A stretch of 64,000 nt of DNA from Shimia sp051201625. Its GTDB lineage: Bacteria; Pseudomonadota; Alphaproteobacteria; Rhodobacterales; Rhodobacteraceae. Location: NCBI RefSeq assembly GCF_051201625.1, contig NZ_CP179203.1, forward strand, positions 744,001 to 808,000. The letters are read 5' to 3'. The translations under genes were made by a program, and so were the position numbers. The notes under the pieces were generated by a model. It made no database searches. It saw nothing but the letters and a program-made list of their open reading frames with translations, and was not told the DNA's origin. Position 1 is the first letter of the stretch. Each line of letters starts with the position of its first letter. Below are positions 8,759 through 17,123 of the stretch, one piece after another.

Positions 8759-9139
8759 TTGGCTAGTCGTCGCGAAGAGCAGCAAGCCGAAACTCGCTTG
8801 AAGGTCATGCGTTTAATTTCACAGAATCCTGAAATGACGTCGCGCCAAGTTGCGGACGAGGTGGGTATTTCCAATGGCTCTGCTTATTATGTTCTAACCG
8901 CGCTTGTTGAAAAAGGCTTTGTAAAGCTGGGTAACTTCAAAAAAAATCCCCGCAAAGGGCAGTATGCTTACCTGCTAACGCCTAAGGGCATCCGTGAGAA
9001 ATCTCTTCTGACGCACAGCTTCATTGAGCGCAAGCGACAAGAATTTGAAGGTCTCAAAACAGAAATTTCTGTTTTGGAAGAAGAAGCTGGTTTAGCGCCG
9101 GAAGCAACTCCAGTTTCGCAAGGTAAAAAGAAATCATGA
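8759..9139 (+). CDS. MarR-family EPS-associated transcriptional regulator
   Basis: A 126-residue winged-helix protein. The HTH runs over about residues 15-65 (TSRQVADEVGISNGSAYYVL, then a wing with RKGQYAYLLTPKGI), with a C-terminal charged helix. This matches the small MarR-type regulators that accompany exopolysaccharide loci. The start is TTG at 8759 with AGGGG six bases upstream, and no in-frame ATG precedes the HTH. It overlaps the phosphomannomutase gene by four bases (ATGA), so the two are coupled. It probably controls the polysaccharide operon and may autoregulate. Confidence 0.85.
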   Translation: MASRREEQQAETRLKVMRLISQNPEMTSRQVADEVGISNGSAYYVLTALVEKGFVKLGNFKKNPRKGQYAYLLTPKGIREKSLLTHSFIERKRQEFEGLKTEISVLEEEAGLAPEATPVSQGKKKS

Positions 9140-10515
9140 CTGAATTAACGTGTTTCAAAGCCTACGACATTCGGGGCGAGATTGGTGAAAACATCGACGA
9201 AGGCATTGCCTATCGAATTGGTCGGGCCGTCGCGCAGCATCTTGCCGCGAAATCTGTCGTCATTGGCTTTGATGCCCGCGAAACCAGTCCCGCATTCGCG
9301 CAAGCGGCCGCAAGGGGCGCGATGGACGCCGGCGCAGACGTGTTCGACATCGGCATGGCTGGGACAGAGGAAATGTATTGGGCCGTCACCGAATTTGGGG
9401 CCTGCGCTGGGATTGCGGTGACCGCGTCACACAATCCGATTAATTACAACGGCATAAAAATTGTCAAATCTGGGTCGCGACCGCTGGATGATGCGGCTGA
9501 CTTTCAGGTGATCAAGGCACTGGCTGAATCGCAGGACTGGGGTGTTGTGGGACGCACGGGCCAAACCCAAGACGTAGCGGACAAGGCACGTGTAAAATAT
9601 GTAGATCGCGTTTTGGGGTTTGTTGATGTGGCAACACTTGCGCCGCTGAAAATTGTGATCAATTCGGGCAACGGTGCGGCGGGCCCGACTGTGGACGCGA
9701 TCATTGACCGTCTGGCAGTGCAGGGTGCGCTTATTGAATTTATCCGCGTGCACCACTCCCCCGACAGCACGTTCCCGAACGGTATTCCAAATCCATTGTT
9801 GTCCGAAAACCACGCCGCTACGGCCGACGTTGTTGCGCGCGAGGGTGCGGACATGGGTGTGGCGTTTGACGGGGACTTTGACCGCTGCTTCTTCTTTGAT
9901 GGGGCGGGGCGTTTTGTTCCGGGTGAATACGTGGTGGGTCTTTTGGCTTCAATCTTCTTGGACAAGGAGGCGGGCGGCAAAATCGTCCACGACCCGCGCG
10001 TGATTTGGAACACCCAAGACATCGTAGAGAGCAAGGGCGGCACAGCCGTTCAGTCCAAGACGGGGCACGCCTTTATCAAACAGACCATGCGCGCTCAATG
10101 TGCGATTTACGGCGGTGAAATGTCGGCGCATCACTACTTCCGCGATTTTGCCTATTGCGACAGCGGCATGATCCCCTGGCTGTTGGTGGCGGAACTGTTG
10201 TCCAAATCCGGGCGTTCTCTGGCCGATTGGGTGCGCGACCGGTTCGCAGCGTTCCCCAGTTCGGGTGAGGCAAATTTCCGCGTCAAGGACGCCGGCACCG
10301 CCATTGACCGCGTGCTGGATGCATACCGCACGGAGGCTGTCTTGCTCGATGAAACAGACGGCGTGAGTCTCGCCTTCGCCGACTGGCGTTTCAACCTGCG
10401 CCGCTCGAATACCGAGCCGCTTGTGCGCTTGAATGTTGAGAGCAAGGGTAGGGCGGAGACACTTGCGGCGCATGTGAGCGCAATTGCGGATTTGCTTGGT
10501 GGGACGCGTGCTTAA
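9136..10515 (+). CDS. manB: Phosphomannomutase/phosphoglucomutase
   Basis: A 459-residue alpha-D-phosphohexomutase. Visible motifs are the phosphoserine loop TASHNP (Ser98), the Mg-binding loop DGDFDR (245-250), the sugar-binding GEMSAHHYF, and the C-terminal phosphate-binding RRSNTEP. It interconverts hexose 6- and 1-phosphates and feeds GDP-mannose or UDP-glucose for polysaccharide synthesis. It is translationally coupled to the EPS regulator. Its GC content is clearly higher than that of the ahcY-metK genes after it. The exact sugar preference is not determined from sequence. Confidence 0.93.
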   Translation: MTELTCFKAYDIRGEIGENIDEGIAYRIGRAVAQHLAAKSVVIGFDARETSPAFAQAAARGAMDAGADVFDIGMAGTEEMYWAVTEFGACAGIAVTASHNPINYNGIKIVKSGSRPLDDAADFQVIKALAESQDWGVVGRTGQTQDVADKARVKYVDRVLGFVDVATLAPLKIVINSGNGAAGPTVDAIIDRLAVQGALIEFIRVHHSPDSTFPNGIPNPLLSENHAATADVVAREGADMGVAFDGDFDRCFFFDGAGRFVPGEYVVGLLASIFLDKEAGGKIVHDPRVIWNTQDIVESKGGTAVQSKTGHAFIKQTMRAQCAIYGGEMSAHHYFRDFAYCDSGMIPWLLVAELLSKSGRSLADWVRDRFAAFPSSGEANFRVKDAGTAIDRVLDAYRTEAVLLDETDGVSLAFADWRFNLRRSNTEPLVRLNVESKGRAETLAAHVSAIADLLGGTRA

Positions 10516-10626
10516 GGGCTCCGATAATGGGGTGTTATGGAAAGCATGCTCGAAGTGTCCGCTCCGTGTAAAATAGCGTACTTTGTGCCAGAAAAATTTA
10601 GATACAGGTTAAAAAGCGAAGAGACT

Positions 10627-12012
10627 ATGAACGACTATATTGTAAAAGACATCACCCTAGCTGACTTTGGCCGCAAAGAGCTGGATATCGCGGAAACAGA
10701 AATGCCAGGCCTAATGGCTTTGCGTAAAGAATATGGAGAGAGCAAGCCACTGACTGGCTCCCGAATCGTTGGTTCTTTGCACATGACAATCCAAACTGCA
10801 GTTTTGATTGAGACATTAGTAGAACTTGGTGCCGACGTACGTTGGGCATCATGTAACATCTTCTCAACCCAAGATCACGCTGCGGCTGCGATCGCTGCTG
10901 GTGGCACGCCAGTCTTCGCGATCAAGGGCCAATCCCTGACTGAACACTGGGATTACCTAGACAAGTCTTTCATGTTCCCTGAAGGTGCGAGCATGATCCT
11001 TGACGATGGTGGCGACGCTACATTGTACATTCTTTTGGGTGCGCGCGCTGAAGCAGGTGAAGACGTCATTCCTGTACCACAGTCTGAAGAAGAAGAAGCG
11101 ATCAAAATTCAAATCGCTAAGCGCATGAAAGAAACGCCAGGCTGGTTCACTAAGACCAAAGCCGAAATCCAAGGCGTTTCTGAAGAAACAACAACTGGCG
11201 TTCACCGCCTTTATGATTTGCAGAAGAACGGTCAATTGCCTTTCCCTGCGATCAACGTCAACGACTCGGTTACCAAGTCCAAGTTCGACAACAAATACGG
11301 CTGTAAAGAGTCATTGGTCGACGGTATCCGCCGCGCGACAGATACAATGATGGCCGGTAAAGTTGCTGTCGTTATGGGCTACGGCGATGTGGGCAAAGGT
11401 TCTGCTGCGTCCCTTGCAGGCGCTGGTGCTCGTGTCATCGTGACCGAAGTTGACCCGATCTGTGCACTTCAGGCAGCCATGGATGGCTTCCAAGTCACCA
11501 CATTGGATGATGTCGTCGAAACTGCGGATATCTTTGTCACAACAACTGGCAACAAAGACGTGATCCGCATCGAACACATGCGCAAAATGAAAGACATGGC
11601 GATCGTTGGTAACATCGGTCACTTTGATAACGAAATCCAAGTTGCTTCTTTGAAGAACCACAAATGGACGAACATCAAAGAGCAGGTCGATATGATTGAG
11701 ATGCCAAACGGTCACCGTTTGATTCTTTTGTCGGAAGGTCGCTTGTTGAACCTTGGTAACGCGACAGGTCACCCATCGTTCGTGATGTCAGCATCCTTCA
11801 CCAACCAAGTTTTAGCACAAATTGAATTGTTCACAAAAGGTGACGAATACCAGCCTGGTGTTTACATCTTGCCTAAGCACTTGGATGAAAAAGTAGCGCG
11901 TTTGCACCTTGATCGTATTGGCGTGAAGCTTTCGAAATTGGACGCAGAGCAAGCAGCCTATATTGGCGTTTCACCTGACGGTCCGTTCAAGCCAGAGCAC
12001 TATCGCTACTGA
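10627..12012 (+). CDS. ahcY: Adenosylhomocysteinase
   Basis: A 461-residue S-adenosylhomocysteine hydrolase, the family's usual bacterial length. It cleaves SAH to adenosine and homocysteine, relieving methyltransferase inhibition. The NAD-binding motif GYGDVGKG lies near residues 248-256. Other signatures are CNIFSTQDHAAAAI, DDGGDAT and the C-terminal KPEHYRY. The start at ATG 10627 gives the family N-terminus MNDYIVKDITLADFGRKEL; the frame is open 30 codons further upstream without homology. It is followed by metK, so two steps of the activated-methyl cycle lie side by side. Confidence 0.97.
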   Translation: MNDYIVKDITLADFGRKELDIAETEMPGLMALRKEYGESKPLTGSRIVGSLHMTIQTAVLIETLVELGADVRWASCNIFSTQDHAAAAIAAGGTPVFAIKGQSLTEHWDYLDKSFMFPEGASMILDDGGDATLYILLGARAEAGEDVIPVPQSEEEEAIKIQIAKRMKETPGWFTKTKAEIQGVSEETTTGVHRLYDLQKNGQLPFPAINVNDSVTKSKFDNKYGCKESLVDGIRRATDTMMAGKVAVVMGYGDVGKGSAASLAGAGARVIVTEVDPICALQAAMDGFQVTTLDDVVETADIFVTTTGNKDVIRIEHMRKMKDMAIVGNIGHFDNEIQVASLKNHKWTNIKEQVDMIEMPNGHRLILLSEGRLLNLGNATGHPSFVMSASFTNQVLAQIELFTKGDEYQPGVYILPKHLDEKVARLHLDRIGVKLSKLDAEQAAYIGVSPDGPFKPEHYRY

Positions 12013-12043
12013 TAAGAATATAGAAATTTTAGTCATAAAATAA

Positions 12044-12092
12044 CACTGCAACGGCTTCCTGAAGCAGTGTGAAGTTAATCGGAGCAAATACT
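12044..12092 (+). promoter_or_regulatory. SAM/SAH riboswitch upstream of metK
   Basis: A compact element of about 45 bases. A perfect 6-bp stem CACTGC (12044-12049)/GCAGTG (12064-12069) encloses a loop reading AACGGCTTCCTGAA. The tail carries GGAGCA (12081-12086). The loop CTTCC can pair with GGAG, forming the H-type pseudoknot of the SAM/SAH riboswitch class (Rfam SAM-SAH), whose conserved core AACGGCTTCCTG and GGAGCA both appear here. GGAG is also the ribosome binding site of metK, eight bases from its GTG start. Ligand binding would therefore block translation. Loop and stem agree well with the remembered consensus. Confidence 0.92.
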
Positions 12093-13274
12093 GTGACACG
12101 ACCTAACTACACTTTCACCTCGGAATCCGTTTCCGAAGGCCACCCAGATAAACTGTGTGATCGCATTTCGGATGCGGTGTTGGATGCGTTCTTGAGTGAA
12201 GAACCAGAAGCGCGCGTTGCAGCTGAAACCTTTGCAACAACCAATCGCGTTGTCATCGGTGGCGAAGTTGGATTGTCTGATCAATCCAAACTTAAAGACT
12301 ACATGGGGCGTATTGATCAAATCGCACGCGACTGTGTCAAAGACATCGGTTACGAACAAGATAAGTTCCATTGGAATACAATTGAGGTCACCAACCTATT
12401 GCACGAACAGTCTGCCCACATCGCACAAGGCGTCGATGCAGCGGCAGACAAAGATGAGGGTGCAGGCGACCAAGGCATCATGTTTGGTTATGCAACAACT
12501 GAAACCGAAGAGTTGATGCCGGCTCCGATCCAGTATTCCCATGCAATCCTTCGCCGTTTGGCTGAGGTCCGTAAGAACGGGACTAAACCAGCTTTAGGCC
12601 CAGATGCGAAAAGCCAGTTGTCGGTGATCTACCGTGACGGCAAACCAGTTGGTATCTCTTCAATCGTTTTGTCTACACAGCACCTTGATCCAAATCTTGA
12701 ATCTTCTGACATCCGTGCGATCGTTGAACCATATATCCTTGAGGTTCTTCCTGAAGGGTGGATTACCCCTGATACCGCATGGCATGTTAACCCAACTGGT
12801 AAGTTCGTAATTGGTGGACCAGATGGCGACGCAGGTCTAACAGGCCGTAAGATCATTGTTGATACTTACGGCGGTGCAGCACCGCACGGCGGCGGCGCAT
12901 TCTCTGGTAAAGATCCAACAAAGGTTGACCGTTCGGCTGCATATGCTTCGCGTTATTTGGCAAAAAACATTGTCGCATCAGGCATGGCTGACAAATGTAC
13001 TGTGCAATTGAGCTACGCGATTGGCGTATCCAAGCCGTTGTCGATCTATTGCGATACATTCGGCACGGGCCAAGTTGACGATGCCATGATCGAAAAAGCG
13101 ATCGATAGCGTCATGGACCTGACACCACGCGGCATCCGTTCGCACCTTGGTCTGAACAAACCAATCTATGAGCGGACAGCAGCCTATGGCCACTTTGGCC
13201 GTGCGCCTGAAGCTGATGGTGGTTTCAGCTGGGAAAAAACGGATTTGGTTGATGGGCTAAAAACGGCTGTTTGA
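12093..13274 (+). CDS. metK: S-adenosylmethionine synthetase
   Basis: A 393-residue methionine adenosyltransferase making SAM from methionine and ATP. Signatures are SEGHPDKLCD near the N-terminus, GAGDQGIMFGYA, and the glycine-rich GGGAFSGKDPTKVDRS. The start chosen is GTG 12093, giving MTRPNYTFTSESVSEGHP. A frame start at 12069 would place codons inside the riboswitch, so it is rejected. Translation is predicted to be shut off by the SAM/SAH riboswitch that masks GGAG. It follows ahcY by 80 bases and could be co-transcribed with it. Confidence 0.97.
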   Translation: MTRPNYTFTSESVSEGHPDKLCDRISDAVLDAFLSEEPEARVAAETFATTNRVVIGGEVGLSDQSKLKDYMGRIDQIARDCVKDIGYEQDKFHWNTIEVTNLLHEQSAHIAQGVDAAADKDEGAGDQGIMFGYATTETEELMPAPIQYSHAILRRLAEVRKNGTKPALGPDAKSQLSVIYRDGKPVGISSIVLSTQHLDPNLESSDIRAIVEPYILEVLPEGWITPDTAWHVNPTGKFVIGGPDGDAGLTGRKIIVDTYGGAAPHGGGAFSGKDPTKVDRSAAYASRYLAKNIVASGMADKCTVQLSYAIGVSKPLSIYCDTFGTGQVDDAMIEKAIDSVMDLTPRGIRSHLGLNKPIYERTAAYGHFGRAPEADGGFSWEKTDLVDGLKTAV

Positions 13275-13304
13275 GTATGGGAAATGATCAAATTGTATTA
13301 AAAG

Positions 13305-13327
13305 CTTGCAGGTTCTAACGTTGCAAG
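13305..13327 (+). terminator. Stem-loop after metK
   Basis: CTTGCA (13305-13310) and TGCAAG (13322-13327) form a 6-bp stem with an 11-base loop, 30 bases after the metK stop. There is no following T-run, so it is only a weak terminator candidate or a 3'-end stabilising hairpin. Confidence 0.3.
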
Positions 13328-13384
13328 ATTATGAGAAGTGTCCTGAATTTTCCGACGCGATAGAAAAGAAGATCTAATTAGATA

Positions 13385-14374
13385 ATGGCAAAAAAAATTA
13401 CAGTTATAGGCGGTTCCGGTTTCGTGGGAACGAACTTGTGCCGGCAGCTCTCATTAAAGCAGCAGGACTTCGAAATCATCGACTTGAAGATGAGCAATCA
13501 GTTCCCTGAAAAGTGTACAATTGCGGATGTCCGCGACGCGGAGAGTTTGTATGCGGCGATCACGGGCGATGTGGTCGTTAACCTGGCCGCAGTGCACCGC
13601 GACGACGTGCGAGATAAGTCAGAGTACCAGCGCACGAATGTGGACGGCGCCAAAAATGTTGCGCAAGTCTGCAGTGAGAAGGGTATTAAGAAAATTGTAT
13701 TCACAAGCACGGTTGCCGTGTACGGTTTTGCGGAGCCGGGGACTGATGAACACGGTGAAATAAAGCCCTTTAATGAATATGGACGGACCAAATTTGAGGC
13801 GGAAGAAAAATTACGCGTTTGGCAAAAGCAGGGTGAAAACTCACTTATAATCGTGCGTCCAGCAGTGATTTTTGGCGAGGGGAACCGTGGGAACGTTTTT
13901 AACCTTCTGAATCAAATCGCTTCAGGAAAGTTTTTCATGGTTGGCGATGGTAAAAATAAAAAATCAATGGCCTACATTAGCAATGTCGTTTCATTCTTAG
14001 AAGTAAGCATTGCAGCAAATCAGTCATATGGTGTGTATAATTACGTAGACACGCCGGGACTCACGATGAATGAATTAGTTTCTCTGGCTCGACAAACGCT
14101 CAAAGGTAAAAAAGGCGTGGGCCTTCGCATTCCGTATGTATTCGGTTTGATTTTTGGCTTTGTTGCAGATATAATCAGTAATATCACATCGACCAAACTA
14201 CCCGTCAGTGGAATACGTATAAAGAAGTTCGTTACTTCAACCGATTTTTCTAGTAATCAATCTCACCTAGAAAACTTCGCGCCACCATATCTGCTAAAAG
14301 CGGGTCTTGAAAAAACGCTGATTAGTGAATTTCTCGAACCTGACCCAAAACGAGAAATCTTCTATACGGAATGA
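13385..14374 (+). CDS. NAD-dependent epimerase/dehydratase (extended SDR)
   Basis: A 329-residue Rossmann enzyme. The nucleotide-binding motif is GGSGFVG (9-15), followed by NLAAVHRDD, the STVAVYG strand, and the catalytic Tyr132/Lys136 pair in EYGRTK. This fits nucleotide-sugar epimerases, dehydratases or reductases of surface-polysaccharide loci. A C-terminal hydrophobic stretch (YVFGLIFGFVADII) is unusual for soluble GalE-type enzymes and recalls undecaprenyl-linked sugar epimerases. It opens the low-GC part of the region and is followed at 8 bases by the HAD gene. The exact sugar is not known. Confidence 0.85.
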   Translation: MAKKITVIGGSGFVGTNLCRQLSLKQQDFEIIDLKMSNQFPEKCTIADVRDAESLYAAITGDVVVNLAAVHRDDVRDKSEYQRTNVDGAKNVAQVCSEKGIKKIVFTSTVAVYGFAEPGTDEHGEIKPFNEYGRTKFEAEEKLRVWQKQGENSLIIVRPAVIFGEGNRGNVFNLLNQIASGKFFMVGDGKNKKSMAYISNVVSFLEVSIAANQSYGVYNYVDTPGLTMNELVSLARQTLKGKKGVGLRIPYVFGLIFGFVADIISNITSTKLPVSGIRIKKFVTSTDFSSNQSHLENFAPPYLLKAGLEKTLISEFLEPDPKREIFYTE

Positions 14375-14382
14375 AATATTAA

Positions 14383-14778
14383 ATGAAATTTCAAAATAAC
14401 ACCTTGGTTGTAGATTTAGATGATACAATTAGCCGAAAAGTGAATGACTATGAAACGGCACTTGTAAATCGTCAACTTGTTGAAAAACTTCAGGAGTATC
14501 GAGAGCGTGGTTTTCAAATAATAATCCACACTTCACGCAATATGCGCAGCTATGAGGGCGATATTAGCAAGATTCAACTAAATACTCTTCCCAAAATTAC
14601 CGAGTGGCTGTCTAAATATAATGTCCCAGTAGACGGCATCATAACGGGCAAACCTTGGTGCGGAGAAAACGGATTTTACATTGACAACAGAGCGGTTCGG
14701 CCAAGTGAATTTGTAAATCTAAGTTATAGTGAAATCAAAGAATTGATTGAATATGAAGACAGTAACACTTTCAGCTAA
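14383..14778 (+). CDS. HAD-family capsular biosynthesis phosphatase
   Basis: A 131-residue minimal HAD hydrolase. Motif I is DLDDT (Asp11, Asp13), motif II TSRN (50-53), the motif III lysine is K90 in TGKPWCGENG, and motif IV is the acidic D101 in FYIDNRAV. It is capless and short, like the small phosphatases annotated in capsule loci. It could remove phosphate from a sugar or polyol phosphate, or act with the next kinase-like and nucleotidyltransferase genes. It is not a recognisable KdsC, which is a longer protein. It overlaps the next gene by 26 bases, which points to coupled expression. Confidence 0.8.
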   Translation: MKFQNNTLVVDLDDTISRKVNDYETALVNRQLVEKLQEYRERGFQIIIHTSRNMRSYEGDISKIQLNTLPKITEWLSKYNVPVDGIITGKPWCGENGFYIDNRAVRPSEFVNLSYSEIKELIEYEDSNTFS

Positions 14779-16252
14779 AAAATTACCAAGTGATTTGCAG
14801 GCAGAGTTTGGCGAAATAACGCCCGCGTTCTTACCGATACAAAATGATATTGTCTTGGAGTGGCACTCAAAGTTAGCCGAGCAACATCATTATGTCACGC
14901 TCGATCAAGACTATGATATCAGTAATTTTGAAAGATCAAAATTAGCGTCGTTAGACATAACAATTCTCAATATAAGCGGTTCATCGTCTCTAAAAGACGT
15001 TTTACATGATGTCTTTAAAAAATTAATTTCAAGTCATGGCTTAAAATCAAACGAGATAATTCGTATTCTCTACGGAGATAGTATTTGCACGAAACTGCCA
15101 AATACTTTTTTGAAGAAACCTGAAGCAGCGCTAATCGGTCAAACGCAAATTCAAAATGATGGTGATTGGTATCGGATCAAAGAAAGCGATATAACCTTTT
15201 CAGGCGTATTTCAGTTTTCGTATCAAATGATAAGAAAAATTATCGCCTCATCTAATGATGACAAAGATTTTTTTGATAAAATCATATCTTCAGACAATTT
15301 TGAATTAGTACAAACGAACAATATATATGATCTTGGCCGCAGTCATACATATCACAAAAATAAACTAACTTTCTCACCAGCAAGGCACTTTAACAAGATC
15401 AGCTTAGATAATTATGTTTTCACTAAAACTGGTCCAATAGATAAAATAAACGCTGAATTTGAATGGTTTGAAAACCTTCCTGTTGGCCTACAGCCTTTCA
15501 CGCCCAAGATTTTTAAAAAGGGCCGTTCAAAGAATCAAGCTTATTATCAGTTAGAAACAATTTATGAATCTAATATATCGGACACTATAATTCATGGAAA
15601 ACTACGTGAATCCAGTGTCAGCAAAATTTACGAACAAATAGAAAATTTCTTACAGAAATCTAAAACTTATCAAAATGGTCTAACAATAAATCTAAAATCT
15701 GAATTCAATAGTAAATTAGAAAATCGAATTAAAAGTAAAAAAATGCGTGAATTTATCGAACGAAATAGATTACAACCAATTTTCAACACAATTTATGACG
15801 CGTACAGAAAAGCAAATGAGAAAATCCTACTAGAATCGGACCAAGCTCAAATTATACACGGTGACCTCTGCTACTCAAATATCTTATATAATTTCAAAAA
15901 AAATACTATTAAATTGATAGATCCGCGCGGACTAACTCTAAACGGTAAAGAAAAATCAATATATGGATCGCAGTTTTACGATATTATTAAACTTGGGCAC
16001 TCAGCAGCGTTTGGATATGATCTAATCCTCAGGGGAATAAGTGCAAACGACATAATAAACCAAGAAAACATCCAATGCGCAGCTGAACACTACTGGGACT
16101 TGCAATCTATAACCGAAAATAAATATTCAAAAAAGCAAATAAATCTTGGCATAGGAAATCTATTTATAACCATGATTCCATTACATTCCGATAACAATCG
16201 AAGGCAATTGGAATTTCTCAAGTTAGCTCAATATATTATAGGCACGATATAA
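14753..16252 (+). CDS. Large protein with C-terminal aminoglycoside/choline kinase-like domain
   Basis: About 499 residues. The C-terminal half carries the APH/choline-kinase signature HGDLCYSN (about 369-376) and the metal-binding LIDPRG (about 389), so it probably phosphorylates a small alcohol or amine substrate. The N-terminal half (about 230 residues) has no motif I can name. It is lysine- and asparagine-rich and very AT-rich. ATG 14753 is used; a TTG two codons earlier is equally open. It overlaps the HAD gene and abuts the nucleotidyltransferase at 16252 (ATAATG). Together with its neighbours it may build a nucleotide-activated non-sugar group. Confidence 0.7.
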   Translation: MKTVTLSAKKLPSDLQAEFGEITPAFLPIQNDIVLEWHSKLAEQHHYVTLDQDYDISNFERSKLASLDITILNISGSSSLKDVLHDVFKKLISSHGLKSNEIIRILYGDSICTKLPNTFLKKPEAALIGQTQIQNDGDWYRIKESDITFSGVFQFSYQMIRKIIASSNDDKDFFDKIISSDNFELVQTNNIYDLGRSHTYHKNKLTFSPARHFNKISLDNYVFTKTGPIDKINAEFEWFENLPVGLQPFTPKIFKKGRSKNQAYYQLETIYESNISDTIIHGKLRESSVSKIYEQIENFLQKSKTYQNGLTINLKSEFNSKLENRIKSKKMREFIERNRLQPIFNTIYDAYRKANEKILLESDQAQIIHGDLCYSNILYNFKKNTIKLIDPRGLTLNGKEKSIYGSQFYDIIKLGHSAAFGYDLILRGISANDIINQENIQCAAEHYWDLQSITENKYSKKQINLGIGNLFITMIPLHSDNNRRQLEFLKLAQYIIGTI

Positions 16253-16974
16253 TGAACATAGTTATACCGGCAAGTGGGCAGGGGCAACGATTCGTAAACG
16301 CTGGCTTCAACAAACCGAAACCGTTTGTTCCAGTGGACCAGTACATGATTATTGAACATATGCTGTCGGTAATTCCAGAAAAGTTTTCAAAGTCTCTAAT
16401 TTTCACGGAACAGCTAATTAAAGAGAACCAAACAGTTATTAAAAAATTAGAAGCCCACGCCACGATTTTACCTATCCCCAGCATTACCGATGGTCCCTTA
16501 CGTACGGCATTCAACGCTCTTCAGAGAATGAATCTTGTCGAAGGGCCAATCGCGTTTTTTAATTCAGATATGGTTGTTAAATGCGATTATGACAAATTTA
16601 GTAAAAAACTGGAAGAAAATGATGGCGCGATCATAACATTTATAGAACCCGATAAGGATGTAAATCATTGGTCGTTTATAAAAGAGAAAGACGGGTTTTT
16701 AACGGATATTGTTGAAAAACGTCGTATTTCGGATACAGCTTCATTGGGTGTATATGGATTTAAATCAGCAGACAAATTCTTGTCATCTGCACAACAGACT
16801 TTTGCTTACGGAAAAAAGCAGAATAATGAATGGTATTTTTCCAGTCTCTACAATGATTTCTTGGAAAAAAATGAAGAGGTTTTTTGTATGAGTGTTGATA
16901 AAACTGACGTTATTTCGCTTGGAACGCCATTTGAAGTATATAAATACATGCAGTCGTTGTTACTTGCAAAATGA
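16252..16974 (+). CDS. Nucleotidyltransferase (sugar-phosphate/small-phosphate activating)
   Basis: A 240-residue NTP transferase fold. The signature loop is PASGQGQRFVNAGFNKPKPF (residues 6-25), a variant of the GxGxRxxxxxxxxPK motif, and the metal-binding Asp is in FFNSDMV (about 104). It transfers a nucleotide onto a phosphorylated substrate. The length suits cytidylyl- or small nucleotidyltransferases such as LicC more than full GalU/RfbA enzymes. Its start overlaps the stop of the kinase-like gene by one base. It is likely the activating step for whatever the upstream kinase phosphorylates. Confidence 0.8.
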   Translation: MNIVIPASGQGQRFVNAGFNKPKPFVPVDQYMIIEHMLSVIPEKFSKSLIFTEQLIKENQTVIKKLEAHATILPIPSITDGPLRTAFNALQRMNLVEGPIAFFNSDMVVKCDYDKFSKKLEENDGAIITFIEPDKDVNHWSFIKEKDGFLTDIVEKRRISDTASLGVYGFKSADKFLSSAQQTFAYGKKQNNEWYFSSLYNDFLEKNEEVFCMSVDKTDVISLGTPFEVYKYMQSLLLAK

Positions 16975-17079
16975 CATGATATTTTTTGAACACTAATTGC
17001 CTTCGATGGCGCTCTCGCTTGGTTATATGTGCGGTGCCAATCCGTGAAGTAATTTAGACCGTTAATCTTACGGATATTT

Positions 17080-17108
17080 CTAGAAACTAGAAAGTCTAGT
17101 TATTCTAG
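17080..17108. repeat. Cluster of four CTAG tetranucleotides upstream of the ABC exporter
   Basis: CTAG occurs at 17080, 17087, 17096 and 17105 within 29 bases, giving overlapping inverted repeats (TCTAGAAACTAGA and CTAGAAAGTCTAG). It lies just before the ribosome binding site AAGGAG (17111-17116). It could be an operator or a recombination scar. The tetramer is generally rare in bacterial DNA. Confidence 0.45.
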
Positions 17109-17123
17109 GTAAGGAGTGAACCC

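Noticed and set aside
9504..10473. Long minus-strand frames under the phosphomannomutase gene
   Set aside because: Shadows caused by higher GC; the sense protein has all catalytic motifs.
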